DNA of 13,284 bases from Kiritimatiellia bacterium (GCA_017405115.1 JAFRBA010000285.1:1-13284), one strand, 5' to 3'; shown: positions 1 through 6,717, counted from the first letter of the stretch. A program made the numbers and translations. The notes: generated from the sequence alone by a model not told the origin.

Positions 1-306
1 CCCGTCCGCAAGGAGGAGCGCGCGCCGACGCTTTCGCCGGCGGTATGGCGCATCGGCGTGCTTGCCGCGGTCGCGATACTGATCGCATGGGTCGCGTTTC
101 TGGGCATCCGCGCCCTCTACCGCGCCACGTCGGGCAATCCGGCCCCGCAGCCGGAGGCGACGACAGAACCCGTCGTCGCGGAGACCCCGGCCCCGCAGCC
201 CGCCGAGCCGCCAAAGACTGCGGAGAAGGACGCCAAGCCGGAGAAGCCGGCGCCGGCGAGCGCACCGCGCACTCCGCAGGACATCCCGTCAATCTACATA
301 GACTAA
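1..306 (+). CDS. C-terminal part of a single-pass membrane protein with a Pro/Ala/Lys-rich tail (5' end outside window)
   Basis: An open frame runs from the first base to a TAA at 304-306, so the start lies upstream. About 18 residues, including basic ones, precede one strongly hydrophobic segment of roughly 24 residues (about bases 55-123). A low-complexity tail of about 60 residues follows, rich in Pro, Ala, Glu and Lys, with the short motif APQP occurring twice, and the protein ends in IPSIYID. The tail looks like a flexible linker or spacer outside a catalytic domain. No enzymatic motif is present, so the function is unknown. The in-frame GTG at 58 would start inside the hydrophobic segment and is an unlikely start. 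The gene ends 25 bases before nagB, but no functional link is evident. Confidence 0.6.
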   Translation, partial: PVRKEERAPTLSPAVWRIGVLAAVAILIAWVAFLGIRALYRATSGNPAPQPEATTEPVVAETPAPQPAEPPKTAEKDAKPEKPAPASAPRTPQDIPSIYID

Positions 307-331
307 CAACCCCAAAAGAAAGGAAAGAAAA

Positions 332-1111
332 ATGGAAGTTGTAATCTGCAAGACAAAGGAAGAGGCGTCCAAGCTCGCCGCCGACATGATCACCGCCCAG
401 GTGAAGAAAAACCCGAAGACGGTGCTCGGCCTGGCGACAGGTTCCACGCCCGTCCTGATGTACAGCGAGATGGCCAAGGCCGTCAAGGCGAAGAAGGTAA
501 GCTACAAGCAGGTCAAGAGCTGGAACCTCGACGAGTACGTGGGCCTCGCGGGAACTCACGACCAGAGCTACCGCTACTTCATGAACGAGAACCTGTTCAA
601 GAAGATCGACATCCAGCTCAAGAACACGCATGTCCTCAACGGCCTCGCGAAGGACCTCGCAAAGGAGTGCGCGGCCTACGAGAAACAGATCAAGGCCGCC
701 GGCGGCATAGACCTGCAGGTGCTCGGCATCGGATCCGACGGGCACATCGCGTTCAACGAGCCCGGAACCTCGCTCTCGAGCCGCACCAGCTGCGTCTACC
801 TCACACCCTCCACGATCAAGGACAATGCCAGGCTCTTCTTCAAGGGCAAGGAAAAGGAAGTGCCGACCCGTGCGCTCTCCATGGGCGTCGGCACGATCTG
901 CGAGGCTAAGAAGATCGTACTCCTGGCGTTCGGGGAGAACAAACAGAACGCGATCAAGGGCTGCGTAGAGGGCCCGATGACCCAGTTCTGCACGGCGTCC
1001 GCGCTCCAGGCCCACAACGACTGCTGGATCTTCTGCGACGAGGCCGCCGCCAAGAAGCTGACGCTCAAGAAGTACTACGCGTGGCGCAGCGCCACCAAGC
1101 TCGGACTCTGA
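332..1111 (+). CDS. nagB: Glucosamine-6-phosphate deaminase
   Basis: This cytoplasmic enzyme converts glucosamine 6-phosphate to fructose 6-phosphate and ammonia, feeding amino sugars from peptidoglycan or host glycans into glycolysis. The 259 residues match the family length. The phosphate-binding LATGSTP loop is at 34-40, NLDEY at 65-69, and the catalytic block GSDGHIAFNEPG at 134-145. That gives Asp67, Asp136, His138 and Glu143, matching Asp72, Asp141, His143 and Glu148 of the E. coli enzyme. The start ATG follows a purine-rich leader (AAAGGAAAGAAAA). The residues aligned with the E. coli allosteric Arg158 and Lys160 are Ser153 and Val155, so activation by GlcNAc-6-phosphate is probably absent (inference). 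The zinc-ribbon gene starts two bases after the stop. Confidence 0.95.
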   Translation: MEVVICKTKEEASKLAADMITAQVKKNPKTVLGLATGSTPVLMYSEMAKAVKAKKVSYKQVKSWNLDEYVGLAGTHDQSYRYFMNENLFKKIDIQLKNTHVLNGLAKDLAKECAAYEKQIKAAGGIDLQVLGIGSDGHIAFNEPGTSLSSRTSCVYLTPSTIKDNARLFFKGKEKEVPTRALSMGVGTICEAKKIVLLAFGENKQNAIKGCVEGPMTQFCTASALQAHNDCWIFCDEAAAKKLTLKKYYAWRSATKLGL

Positions 1112-1113
1112 CC

Positions 1114-1344
1114 ATGGCGGCGTACACCAGCTTTCTCTGCACCTCCTGCCATACGGAGATACAGGCTTCGCCGGACATGGTCGGCCTGGACACCGAATGC
1201 CCGGCGTGCGGAGCCAAGATCCGCATACCTGCCCCCGACGCCGACGGCGTAGTGCGCCATGCGGCCGGCGACGAGGACCCCGAGACCATCGAGGCCATGA
1301 AGTCGCGCACCATCCGCATCGAGCTCGGGGACGGAGACCTCTAG
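1114..1344 (+). CDS. Small zinc-ribbon protein
   Basis: This 76-residue protein has a CxxC pair at Cys9/Cys12 and another at Cys29/Cys32, separated by 16 residues, with the second in the sequence ECPACGAKIRIP. This is the classic four-Cys zinc-ribbon pattern common in small regulatory or scaffold proteins of PVC bacteria. The remaining 40 residues are acidic and lack a recognisable domain. I chose the ATG at 1114 rather than the in-frame upstream ATG inside nagB because it lies two bases after the nagB stop, implying translational coupling, and because the upstream part only shadows nagB. The endonuclease gene follows after 14 bases. The function is unknown; a nucleic-acid or protein-binding role is plausible. 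Confidence 0.75.
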   Translation: MAAYTSFLCTSCHTEIQASPDMVGLDTECPACGAKIRIPAPDADGVVRHAAGDEDPETIEAMKSRTIRIELGDGDL

Positions 1345-1358
1345 CGGAGCCGTCCGGG

Positions 1359-2405
1359 ATGGGAAGCAAGAAGCGACCGCGCCAGGGACGCAACAAGGGC
1401 CGGCGGAGCCGGGCCAGGCGGATTTCGCTCTGGCTCGGCCTCGTACTCGTGGTCCTGCTGACGGCCTGGGGCGCGGTCGCCGAGTGGTACGTGCACCATC
1501 CGCGCCGCTGGCTGGAGCAGCAACGCGCATCGCTCTCCGCGGTCGTCACCGCGCCGCTCCTGTGGTTCGGCAATCCGCTCGCGGACCTGACGGACGCGCT
1601 TGGGTGGACGGGGCACGACGCAGTATACGAGTACGACACCGAGCCCCCTTCCGGGTCCACTCTCTTCGCCGGGGCCCCGGTCCGCGTCGGAGAACCCGCC
1701 CCGGACGACATATCCGTCATCGACAGGGGCGAGTTCGTGATTGGCTGGTCGAACCGGCTCCGGCATCCGGTGTGGTGCGCATACCACGTGACGAAGGACG
1801 CGAAGTTCAACATCGAGAAACGCCCCGGATTCGTGAAGGACCGGACCCTGCCGCTGGCGCCGTCGCCCGGCGACTACGCCAAAAGCGGCTACGACCGCGG
1901 CCACCTCGCGCCGAACCACGCGATAGCCTCGCGCTACGGGGAGGACGCACAGAGGAAGACGTTCACCATGTCGAACGTCATGCCGCAGACTCCGGCCCTC
2001 AACCGCGGGGTGTGGCGCGACGTGGAGCACCGCATTGCGGACTTCTGGACGGCCCGCTACGGAGAGATATGGGTCGTCGTCGGCTGCATATCGCGGAAAG
2101 AGAACGGGGAGACGATCGGAGGCACGCGGATCGACGTGCCGGAGTACTGCTACCAGGTGATAATAGCCCAGGATGGAATGGACGTGCGCGCGCTGGCCGT
2201 GCTGTTCCCGCAGCACGTGCCATGGGGCGCGTGGGCCGCACGGCACATCATAACCATACAGGAGCTCGAGGAGCTGACGGGCCTCGACTTCAATCCTGAA
2301 CTCCCCAGCTTCATCCAGAGGCCGCTGGAGTCCGACCTGCCGTCACGCCTGTGGCCCATAAGGGCCAGGGACATTTTCCGCCTAATCATGAACTGGTTCA
2401 ACTGA
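1359..2405 (+). CDS. Membrane-anchored DNA/RNA non-specific endonuclease (NUC1/NucA family)
   Basis: This is a 348-residue protein of the beta-beta-alpha-metal nuclease family that includes Serratia nuclease. A very basic N-terminus (residues 3-21) precedes one hydrophobic segment (about 23-42), which suggests an uncleaved signal anchor with the catalytic part outside the cytoplasmic membrane. The nuclease signature is YDRGHLAPNHA at 178-188, with His182 as general base. TMSNVMPQ (203-210) and LNRGVW (214-219) follow, with Asn215 in the position of the magnesium-binding Asn. It could serve nutrient scavenging or removal of foreign DNA at the envelope; the sequence does not decide. The ATG at 1359 has GGAG about 10 bases upstream. 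The in-frame extension back to 1197 overlaps the zinc-ribbon gene in another frame and has no nuclease similarity, so I rejected it. Confidence 0.9.
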   Translation: MGSKKRPRQGRNKGRRSRARRISLWLGLVLVVLLTAWGAVAEWYVHHPRRWLEQQRASLSAVVTAPLLWFGNPLADLTDALGWTGHDAVYEYDTEPPSGSTLFAGAPVRVGEPAPDDISVIDRGEFVIGWSNRLRHPVWCAYHVTKDAKFNIEKRPGFVKDRTLPLAPSPGDYAKSGYDRGHLAPNHAIASRYGEDAQRKTFTMSNVMPQTPALNRGVWRDVEHRIADFWTARYGEIWVVVGCISRKENGETIGGTRIDVPEYCYQVIIAQDGMDVRALAVLFPQHVPWGAWAARHIITIQELEELTGLDFNPELPSFIQRPLESDLPSRLWPIRARDIFRLIMNWFN

Positions 2406-2409
2406 ACCG

Positions 2410-2431
2410 GCGCTGTCTACCAGCACAGCGC
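2410..2431. terminator. Weak hairpin at the convergent gene junction
   Basis: GCGCTGT (2410-2416) and ACAGCGC (2425-2431) form a perfect 7-bp stem with an 8-base loop, between the stop of the nuclease gene and the last codons of the carboxypeptidase gene on the other strand. It could slow transcription from both sides. There is no T-tract after it in either direction, so it is not a classical intrinsic terminator and may be coincidental in GC-rich DNA. Confidence 0.25.
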
Positions 2432-3274
2432 GCCCAGCGCGTCTGTCAGGAGCCTGCCGGCGTTCTCGTCCCGCTCCGGGGAAGTCGCCGACCCAAGCAC
2501 CACGACGATCGCCCTGTGCCCTCCGCGGCGGCCAGTCAGCACGATGGACGAGCCGCCGGCGTCGATGTAGCCCGTCTTGAGCCCGTCAACCGCCTCAGTG
2601 CCGTCGGGGTTTATGACCTTGAGCTTGTTCTTGACCAGCAGGTTGTTGTGGTTCACGAACTTCAGCGGATTGCCGCCGCCATCCGTCACGGTGCCAACCT
2701 TCACCGACGTATAGCGAAACACCTGCGGCATCTTCACCAGCAGCCGGGCGAGCTTTGCCTGGTCACGGCAGGTGGTAACGTTGAAGGCCTTCGTCTCGTT
2801 CCGCTTCTTCGGCGGCAGGCCGTTGGGGTTGTAGTAGCGCGTATGGGTCATGCCAAGCGAGGCGGCCCGTTTGTTCATTCGCTCCACGAACGTGTCCAGC
2901 GAGCCGGATGCGTGCACACCTAGGGCGATGGCCGCGTCGTTCGCGCTCTTGACCATCAGCGCGAGCAGAAGGTCGTCGACGGTCATCGACTGGCCGACCT
3001 TGAGGCCGACCGCGCTCGGCTCGCACTTGTAGACGTCGGGCGTGGCCGTGACGCGCGTTTTCAGCGAGTACTTCCCGGCTTTCACGTCCTCCAGCACGAG
3101 CAGGAGCGTCATGAGCTTCGTCACGCTTGCCGGATACGCCTCCTTGTCCGCGTTTTCCTCGAACAGCACCCGCCCGGTCGCCGCGTCCATCGACAGGGCT
3201 CCGACGTAGGGCGAGCGCCTGTGCGCCGTCTGGACGGCGCACAGCATCAGCGAGGCTAGTAAGATGCGTATCAC
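2417..3274 (-). CDS. D-alanyl-D-alanine carboxypeptidase (peptidase S11, DacF/PBP5-like)
   Basis: This 285-residue penicillin-binding protein trims the terminal D-Ala from peptidoglycan stem peptides in the periplasm. A hydrophobic N-terminus (residues 2-17) is a probable signal peptide with cleavage near Thr16-Ala17. All three active-site motifs are present: SVTK with Ser50/Lys53, SAN at 110-112, and KTG at 233-235. The protein is shorter than E. coli PBP5 (about 400 residues) and ends soon after the catalytic domain, so it has no C-terminal membrane-binding helix. I chose the GTG at 3274 because it overlaps the TAG of the upstream fusion gene by one base (TAGTG) and places the signal peptide right at the N-terminus. 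It is the last gene of the unit that begins with rnfE. Confidence 0.88.
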   Translation of the reverse strand: MIRILLASLMLCAVQTAHRRSPYVGALSMDAATGRVLFEENADKEAYPASVTKLMTLLLVLEDVKAGKYSLKTRVTATPDVYKCEPSAVGLKVGQSMTVDDLLLALMVKSANDAAIALGVHASGSLDTFVERMNKRAASLGMTHTRYYNPNGLPPKKRNETKAFNVTTCRDQAKLARLLVKMPQVFRYTSVKVGTVTDGGGNPLKFVNHNNLLVKNKLKVINPDGTEAVDGLKTGYIDAGGSSIVLTGRRGGHRAIVVVLGSATSPERDENAGRLLTDALGALCW

Positions 3275-4098
3275 TACTTCACTGTCGCGCGAGTCGCCTT
3301 CTGGAGGGCCTTCCAAAGCGCACCGGAGTCCTTCGCATCAAGCACGGCGCGACGGCTTGGCTCCTTGGCGAACGCCTTCGTAAGGCCCGACATGAGGCGC
3401 AGGTAGAACGCCGAGACCGCGACAGGGATCGCAGACAGGAACACGAGGTTCACGGTCTCCCCGTCCCAGTCGATGCCCTTGCGGGAGACGCCGAGCGCGA
3501 ACGTGAGGCCGCCGCCCTCGACGCCCCGCACGTGCGGAAAGGCGATTCCGCCGTCGATGGCGGTGGAGAGGATGCTTTCGCGCTCCAGCGCCGCCGTGAC
3601 GAGGCTGTCCGCGTTCGATATGAACTTCGACTCCTGCATGCGCTCCGCAAGGCGGGCGATTGCCTCCTCGCGCGTCGAGGCGTCGAGGTCAGCTATCATC
3701 AGCTCCTCCGCGCTGAAGCGCGAGACACCGGTCTTCGGGCTGTCGCGGTCCGGCGCCTCGGCGGTGTTCACGACGGCGTCGTCGTCAGCGAACAGGATGC
3801 GCCCGCAGCTCGAGCAAGTCACGAGGTGCTGCGCTATGCGGACCTGCTGCCCGTGGGCGATCGGCACCTGCATTCCGCAGACGGCGCAGCAGTTGTTGGT
3901 CATCGCGGAAATGAAGACGTGGCTCTTCTTGTAGAGATTCTCGTAGATGCCGGCGACCTGCGGCTCGAGCTTCCTCTGCAGCGCCGATATCGAGTCGTTG
4001 AGGGCGTCGAGGTGGCTGCCGTCCCCGGTCTGGTGGTGTTCGTCGCGCGTAAGCACCAGTTCCTGGAGCTGGCGAAGAATGTTGATCTGGCTCTTCAT
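3274..4098 (-). CDS. Coiled-coil/zinc-ribbon domain fused to PTS EIIA (type 2) domain
   Basis: This 274-residue protein has two parts. Residues 1-60 look helical (possible coiled coil). They are followed by a zinc ribbon, CAVC (71-74) and CSSCGRILF (95-103), resembling the C4-type ribbon of the zf-RING_7/CT398 kind. After a linker of about 20 residues, residues 128-265 match the PTS EIIA fructose/nitrogen type. That domain has GGIAFPHVRG at 183-192, with His189 as the probable phosphorylated His, and GIDWDGETVNLVFL further on. EIIA normally receives phosphate from HPr and passes it to EIIB, or acts as a regulator (PtsN). No EIIB, EIIC, HPr or EI is in the window, so a regulatory role is more likely (inference). 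The ATG follows the TAG of the DtxR-type gene directly (TAGATG). Confidence 0.82.
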   Translation of the reverse strand: MKSQINILRQLQELVLTRDEHHQTGDGSHLDALNDSISALQRKLEPQVAGIYENLYKKSHVFISAMTNNCCAVCGMQVPIAHGQQVRIAQHLVTCSSCGRILFADDDAVVNTAEAPDRDSPKTGVSRFSAEELMIADLDASTREEAIARLAERMQESKFISNADSLVTAALERESILSTAIDGGIAFPHVRGVEGGGLTFALGVSRKGIDWDGETVNLVFLSAIPVAVSAFYLRLMSGLTKAFAKEPSRRAVLDAKDSGALWKALQKATRATVK

Positions 4099-4473
4099 CT
4101 ATTGCCTTTCTGTGTAAATGCGGATCTTGTCGAGCGTCTCCGCCGAGAGGATGTGCTCCATCAGGCAGGCGTCGCGGTCCGCGTTCTTGCGGGTGACGCC
4201 GAGCTTCATGAGGAACTCGCGGATCAGCGTATGCCGGCCCAGCACGTGCCTGGCCACGCGCTCGCCCTTCACGGTGAGCTCTATGTTGGAGTAGGGCTCC
4301 TGTGTTACGAGCCCCATCTTCTTCAGCTCGCGCACGGCCTTCACCACCGACGGCATCTTGACGGACAGCATCCTGGCGACGTCTCGCACCTGGGCGGGCT
4401 TTCCGCCCGAAATCCGGATGTAAATGGCCTCGAGATAGTCTTCGAGGCTCTGTGTCATCGTGGCCATGTGCAT
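4099..4473 (-). CDS. DtxR/MntR-family metal-dependent transcriptional regulator
   Basis: This 124-residue protein is the size of MntR and lacks the SH3-like domain of DtxR. The N-terminus (TQSLEDYLEAIY) and a winged helix with a VRDVARMLSV recognition region (about 29-38) are typical of the family, followed by a dimerisation helix. Metal ligands inferred by alignment from memory are Asp12, Glu15, His81, Cys103, Glu106 and His107. Asp12 is MntR-like, but Cys103 in DACLMEH corresponds to DtxR Cys102, so Mn versus Fe preference cannot be called. The ATG at 4473 overlaps the TGA of the upstream gene (TGATG) and follows GGGAAGGG, a good ribosome site. Met3 and Met6 are alternative starts. The large open frame extending upstream in the same phase is only the shadow of the Gfo/Idh gene. 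Confidence 0.87.
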   Translation of the reverse strand: MHMATMTQSLEDYLEAIYIRISGGKPAQVRDVARMLSVKMPSVVKAVRELKKMGLVTQEPYSNIELTVKGERVARHVLGRHTLIREFLMKLGVTRKNADRDACLMEHILSAETLDKIRIYTERQ

Positions 4474-5549
4474 CAGCCCTTCCCAAATGGACTTGTTTTC
4501 TTCATGAGGCTGGCGAACTTCACCGCCTCTATGGAATCCTCGATCTGGATCGGGAACGGGGCGGCCGTCCGTACCGTGTCGTAGACATGGCGCCAGAACG
4601 CCGCTGGGCCGTGCTCGACGCCCTTCTGCAGCTCGACAGTCTCGACCACGACCGGAAACGTCTCGTGCAGGTCCGTCATCGGCGGCGTGCGCACGGACGA
4701 CCTCCTCCTCGGGAAGGAGAACGCCGGGTCTATCGCCGTCAGCTCGCCGGAGGTCGCGCCGGGCGAGACGCGGAAGACCCCCCTCTCCCCGCGTATCTCG
4801 AACGACGGCGCGCGAAGGCCCGGCAGGCAGCCGCCGTTGAACTCTACGTCTGCCGAGAGCTGGTCGCGCGTCTTCAGTATCAGGTGCGCATAGTCCTCGG
4901 CGTCTCCGAGCGACGCGAGCCGCTTGAGCTCGCTCCACATCTGCACGGGGGGCGACGGCATGAGCTTGAGCGTCTGGAGCACAAGATCGGTCATGGCGTA
5001 GTAGGCCGCCCCGCCGCCGAGGCGCTTCACGCACTGCCAGTCGTCGCGGCGCACGAAGTCCTCCCTGCGGACGCGCACCTGGTGTATCGGGCCAAGCCGG
5101 GGGTCCGACATCATCGCCTTCGCAAGCAGGAAGTCGGGGGAGAAGAGCCCGCGCTGCAGCACCATGAGCCGGTTGCGCGACTTCTGCGCCTGGCCGCGCA
5201 GTATCTGCGCCTCGTCGGGCGTCAGCGCCATGGGGGTCTCGAGAAGAGTCCAGAAGCCCTTCTTCAGAGACATCATCGCGTGCCGCACATGGTCCACAGT
5301 GCACGTGGCTATGTCAACGAGGTCTATGCCCGGCTCGTCGAGCATGTCGGCGAACTGGCGGAACATCCGGCACCTCGGGAAGTCGCGCGCGACCATGTCG
5401 CGGCGCTCCTTTATGAGGTCGCACGCGGCGACCACCCTGAAGAGGTTCGGATGCTGTCTGAAGACCGGGTAGTGATCGTTGAACATCGACCGGCCAAGGC
5501 CCATGAGCGCCACGCGCACCGGCGGACGCTGATAGTCGGTTTCGCTCAT
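4473..5549 (-). CDS. Gfo/Idh/MocA-family oxidoreductase-like protein, probably catalytically altered
   Basis: At 358 residues it has the family's usual length and two-domain form. An N-terminal Rossmann fold has VRVALMGLGR at 11-20 and an acidic residue (D44) at the end of the second strand; a C-terminal alpha/beta domain follows. Family members oxidise or reduce sugars, inositols and related compounds with NAD(P). The conserved EKP motif is ETP here (104-106), so the catalytic Lys is Thr105. In the GGGxLxDxGxHxxD segment (GGGAAYYAMTD, 178-188) the Asp and His positions are Tyr184 and Asp188. It may bind a dinucleotide or sugar as a sensor, or use a different chemistry. It overlaps nrdR by four bases (ATGA) and the regulator gene downstream by one base. 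Confidence 0.8.
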   Translation of the reverse strand: MSETDYQRPPVRVALMGLGRSMFNDHYPVFRQHPNLFRVVAACDLIKERRDMVARDFPRCRMFRQFADMLDEPGIDLVDIATCTVDHVRHAMMSLKKGFWTLLETPMALTPDEAQILRGQAQKSRNRLMVLQRGLFSPDFLLAKAMMSDPRLGPIHQVRVRREDFVRRDDWQCVKRLGGGAAYYAMTDLVLQTLKLMPSPPVQMWSELKRLASLGDAEDYAHLILKTRDQLSADVEFNGGCLPGLRAPSFEIRGERGVFRVSPGATSGELTAIDPAFSFPRRRSSVRTPPMTDLHETFPVVVETVELQKGVEHGPAAFWRHVYDTVRTAAPFPIQIEDSIEAVKFASLMKKTSPFGKG

Positions 5550-5989
5550 TTCTTCACGATCTCCGTAATCGCGGCCAGGAACTGCGCCACGTCCTTGAAC
5601 TGGCGGTATACGCTCGCGAACCTGATGTAGGCGACCTCGTCTACCTTGTGAAGCTCGCTCATGACATACTCCGCGATCTGGTCGGACGGCACCTCGTCGC
5701 CGTCAAGGCGCGCCACGACGCGGTCGATGATGGTGCGGATCTGCTCGTCGGATATCTTGCGCTTGCCGCAGGCCTGGCGAATCGCCTTGTCGAGCTTGGC
5801 GCGCTCGAACGTCTGCCTCGTCCCGTCGCGCTTGATGACGAGCAGCTCGTCGCGGTCCACCTCCTCGTAGGTGGTGAAGCGGTGCCCGCAGCCCGCGCAT
5901 TCGCGGCGGCGGCGGATCGCCGCGCCGTCGCGCGCGCTGCGCGAATCAAGCACGCGATCGTCGTCAACTCCGCATTTCGGGCACTTCAT
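5546..5989 (-). CDS. nrdR: Transcriptional repressor NrdR
   Basis: NrdR represses ribonucleotide reductase genes when its ATP-cone senses high (d)ATP. The 147 residues match the family length. The N-terminal zinc ribbon has CPKC (Cys3/Cys6) and CAGCGHRFTTYE (Cys31/Cys34), followed by the conserved basic stretch around 26-30 (RRRRE). The ATP-cone starts near LLVIKRDGTRQTFERAKL (49-66) and runs to about residue 138. The ATG is preceded by GGAGG about 9 bases upstream. The gene starts 15 bases after the rnfE stop and its own stop overlaps the next start (ATGA), so it is inside the rnfE-led transcript. No ribonucleotide reductase gene and no clear NrdR box lie in the window. Confidence 0.96.
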   Translation of the reverse strand: MKCPKCGVDDDRVLDSRSARDGAAIRRRRECAGCGHRFTTYEEVDRDELLVIKRDGTRQTFERAKLDKAIRQACGKRKISDEQIRTIIDRVVARLDGDEVPSDQIAEYVMSELHKVDEVAYIRFASVYRQFKDVAQFLAAITEIVKK

Positions 5990-6004
5990 GGAGCCTGCCT
6001 CCGC

Positions 6005-6682
6005 CTATTTTCCGTTCGGGCACATCGTGCAGTGCCGGCAGTCGAGGTTGACGGGCAGTGGCGGCGGCGCGCCGTGGCGGCGCGCGTTCCACTCGCAGAT
6101 GCGGTTGATGAGGGCCAGCAGCAGCCCTAGCGTGATGAACCCGCCGGCGGGAAGGATCGCCAGCGTGGCCGGCCCCGGGTTTATGCCCTTTACGGCAATG
6201 GAGCCCCAGACGGTCAGGGTGCCCGCGCCGCATATCTCGCGCACCGACGCGACCAGCGCCAGCGCCAGCGTGAAGCCTATCCCGCTGCCGAGGCCATCGG
6301 CCAGCGAGTCCAACACGCCGTTCCGGCTGGCAAACGCCTCCGCCCGGCCGAGGATTATGCAGTTCACCACGATCAGCGGGATGAATATGCCGAGGCTCGC
6401 GGAGAGCTCGGGCAGATACGCCTGCATCAGGAGGTCGATCGCAGTGACGAACGTCGCGATGATGACGATGTAGCAGGGAATGTGCACTGCCCCGGGAATG
6501 ACCTTGCGCAGGGCGCTCACAAGGACGTTGGAGCACACCAGGACGAACGTCGCGGCCATGCCCATGCCCAACGCGTTCTCAAGGGACGTCGTAACCGCCA
6601 GCGTCGGGCAGAGCCCGAGCACAAGGCGAAAAATCGGATTGTTCCGAAAGATTCCGTACCAGAATGCCGACCATGCTTTCAT
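6005..6682 (-). CDS. rnfE: Electron transport complex subunit RnfE (RsxE/NqrD family) with a Cys-rich C-terminal tail
   Basis: RnfE is an integral inner-membrane subunit of the Rnf complex, which couples ferredoxin:NAD+ electron transfer to ion pumping. The protein has 225 residues and about six hydrophobic segments. It carries the family blocks LGLCPTLAVT (22-31) and FIPLIVVNCIILGRAEAF (100-117). Cys25 and Cys108 occupy the positions that hold a membrane [2Fe-2S] cluster with RnfA in this family. The tail LDCRHCTMCPNGK adds a CxxCxxC motif not found in E. coli RsxE. The start matches the family N-terminus, although there is no Shine-Dalgarno sequence and the -10 box ends six bases upstream, implying a leaderless message. 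NqrD of the Na+-NQR complex is homologous and is the alternative. No other rnf gene is in the window. Confidence 0.88.
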   Translation of the reverse strand: MKAWSAFWYGIFRNNPIFRLVLGLCPTLAVTTSLENALGMGMAATFVLVCSNVLVSALRKVIPGAVHIPCYIVIIATFVTAIDLLMQAYLPELSASLGIFIPLIVVNCIILGRAEAFASRNGVLDSLADGLGSGIGFTLALALVASVREICGAGTLTVWGSIAVKGINPGPATLAILPAGGFITLGLLLALINRICEWNARRHGAPPPLPVNLDCRHCTMCPNGK

Positions 6683-6688
6683 GGCCGT

Positions 6689-6717
6689 ATTATACCATCT
6701 GAAACGCGTCTTGACAA
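6689..6717 (-). promoter_or_regulatory. Sigma-70-type promoter of rnfE (leaderless)
   Basis: On the minus strand, TTGTCA (6717-6712) and a perfect TATAAT (6694-6689) are separated by exactly 17 bases, and the -10 is extended by TGG. Only six bases (ACGGCC) lie between the -10 box and the ATG at 6682, so transcription should start at or next to the A of the start codon. It is the best promoter match in the window and would drive the six-gene unit starting with rnfE. Confidence 0.82.

Noticed and set aside
1341..2246. Open frame of 301 codons on the minus strand
   Set aside because: It is antisense to the nuclease gene, which carries the DRGH motif; the shadow product is Arg/His/Pro-rich.
3127..4584. 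Open frame of 485 codons on the plus strand
   Set aside because: It is antisense to the carboxypeptidase, EIIA-fusion and DtxR-type genes, all of which have clear family motifs. Its product is Arg/His/Leu-rich with no domain, as expected for GC-rich shadow frames.
4474..5304. Upstream extension of the DtxR-type gene to a 401-residue protein
   Set aside because: The extra 277 residues are the Gfo/Idh gene read in another frame, and the short form starts at a TGATG overlap with a good ribosome site.
4452..5630. Open frame of 392 codons on the plus strand
   Set aside because: It is antisense to the Gfo/Idh gene, with low-complexity Arg-rich composition and no motif.
6711..6716. Consensus TTGACA on the plus strand
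   Set aside because: There is no -10 box about 17 bases downstream and no plus-strand gene follows; it is explained by the palindrome over the minus-strand -35 of rnfE.
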